From Rotaria socialis (Eukaryota; Rotifera; Eurotatoria; Philodinida; Philodinidae): 64,000 nt of DNA. The position numbers and the translations under genes are program-made. This document shows, piece after piece, positions 62,735-64,000 of the stretch (positions are counted from its first letter, which is position 1; the number at the start of each line of letters is the position of its first letter). A model generated the notes under the pieces. That model ran no database searches. It worked only from the letters and a program-made list of their open reading frames with translations, and was not told where the DNA came from. Location: positions 41,859 to 105,858 of the forward strand of contig CAJNYU010000970.1 of assembly GCA_905331475.1 (NCBI GenBank), given 5' to 3'.

Positions 62735-64000
62735 AATTTTTTTCTTGACTAGAGAAATGCTCATTATCTGATTTTATTCATATTGATGACTGAAAAATCA
62801 AGATTTACTTAAAAGAAATAGGTATTACTTATTCGTGCCATCTTATCATAGAACAAATTTGTCTATGGATAGTTTCAAAGCATGATATGACATGAAGACA
62901 GAGACTATACGATGACGTCGATGAAAATTATATGAAATATATTTTTGTATAGTTAAGAAAATAATATATTGTTCTTTCGAAAAAATATACTGAACGACAT
63001 ATAACCAGATTATTTTTTGGTCCAATGCAAATAAATAAATTTTAATCTTAACTCGTCATTTAGTCATATTTCGTTCGTGAAACTCTGTTAGAACATCTTT
63101 TAGTGCAAATTCTTAATCGATTCTTGTCAGTTAATATTATCTTTATTTTACCAATATGTGTTTTTTCACAGAAGAAGATATTATATTTATGTAAATTTTA
63201 TAAGATCGGAAACTTTATAATATCTGCACTTATCAAATAAGATTTGATCTTAGTTATTAAGATATTCAATCTCTCGCTTAAATTTTCTTAAATTTCAAAG
63301 AATTTAAAGAGAAGAATGCCAAACAAATTCGAATATCGAAAAAAAGACAATGTTCATATTTCAATATAAACACAATCAATATTTTGATTCTGCGCTATCT
63401 TCAGTGATATTTAAATAATTATTCTGGATTTATTTTGTTTTTCGAAAAATAAAATAATTTCTTTGTAAAGATCTTATCATTTTAATAAGAAAATACCCGG
63501 TATACGATTTACTATTAAACTTTGTATTCAAAAAACAAGTCGTTCAATTGCGTAGTCAGAGTAAACTTTATTCAGTTGTTTGATTGTTTTTAAGTATTTT
63601 GTATTTCTGTAGATGAACATTTCACAAACATTGAATTTTTAATAAAAACCCAATGTTTATCAAGTTGGTTACTACTAATTTTTATCATTTCATATGTATA
63701 AATCAAGTACTAAACTTGAAAGTTTCATACGATGTTCAAGTTTGACATACACGTAAATAGAAGATTTAAATAGACCAGCAAATATGCATGAAAAAGTCCG
63801 AGAGTTTTTTCATTTTTAAAAGTTAATATTTATATATTTTGAAACGATCTTCTTTTCCATTCTACTTTTTGAAGAGACATTATGTGTCATTGAGAGCATT
63901 TTGAATAGAGTAGAAAGGCGATACATTTTTAGCTTTTGTTATCTTTTCAAAAACAGTTCCAAAAATTCCGAAACTCATTTAAAACATCTGAATAGGCATG

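Larger units (their letters stand above)
62466..64000. other. Intergenic DNA to the window end
   Basis: AT-rich, no exon recognised. The first 270 bp contain a MITE relic and a telomere-like repeat (separate entries); after about 62740 nothing stands out. Confidence 0.5.

Overview
The window reads as metazoan nuclear DNA and most probably comes from a bdelloid rotifer. It is AT-rich, and its genes carry mostly 50-80 bp GT-AG introns. Three things point to bdelloids specifically: a decayed member of a protein family I know as bdelloid-expanded (TPR/ADP-ribosyltransferase type), short interstitial TGTGGG repeats (the bdelloid telomere unit), and an intronless gene that looks like a Mortierella-type fungal family. 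The species call is inference; I could not run a search.

Layout, left to right: AT-rich DNA (1-3281); a secreted LRR protein (3.3-4.4 kb); a RASL12-like small GTPase convergent with an unknown Ser/Pro-rich gene (5.9-8.3 kb); selenoprotein T with an in-frame TGA and a SECIS hairpin in its 3' UTR (9.6-10.5 kb); an 8.5 kb latrophilin-like adhesion GPCR on the minus strand (12.4-20.8 kb); a cGMP-dependent protein kinase on the minus strand with two alternative first exons, one carrying a stop (23.9-32.0 kb); a TGF-beta ligand (33.6-34.5 kb); bleomycin hydrolase (35.2-38.2 kb); a tau-tubulin kinase with a very long disordered tail (39.8-45.5 kb); a small membrane protein, a four-EF-hand calmodulin-like protein and a secreted trypsin (46.3-49.2 kb).

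From 50.5 to 52.4 kb lies an accessory island: a broken TPR/ART-family gene, then a 904 bp hAT element with 8 bp target duplications carrying a dead transposase-like fragment, inside which sits a 50 bp hAT-like MITE with its own 8 bp target duplication. Housekeeping genes follow: RPL11, SYS1, tRNA-Thr(AGT), INPP1 (with a GC-AG intron) and TRAM (53-59.1 kb). The right end (60-62.8 kb) holds the fungal-like intronless gene, bracketed by telomere-like repeats and followed by a decayed copy of the same MITE family.

The genes are mostly independent loci rather than a pathway. SYS1 (Golgi), TRAM and SELENOT (ER) are secretory-pathway genes. PKG, INPP1, the calmodulin-like protein, the GPCR and the TGF-beta ligand are signalling genes. 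Exon structures were assembled by eye from splice sites, reading-frame closure and remembered family sequences.
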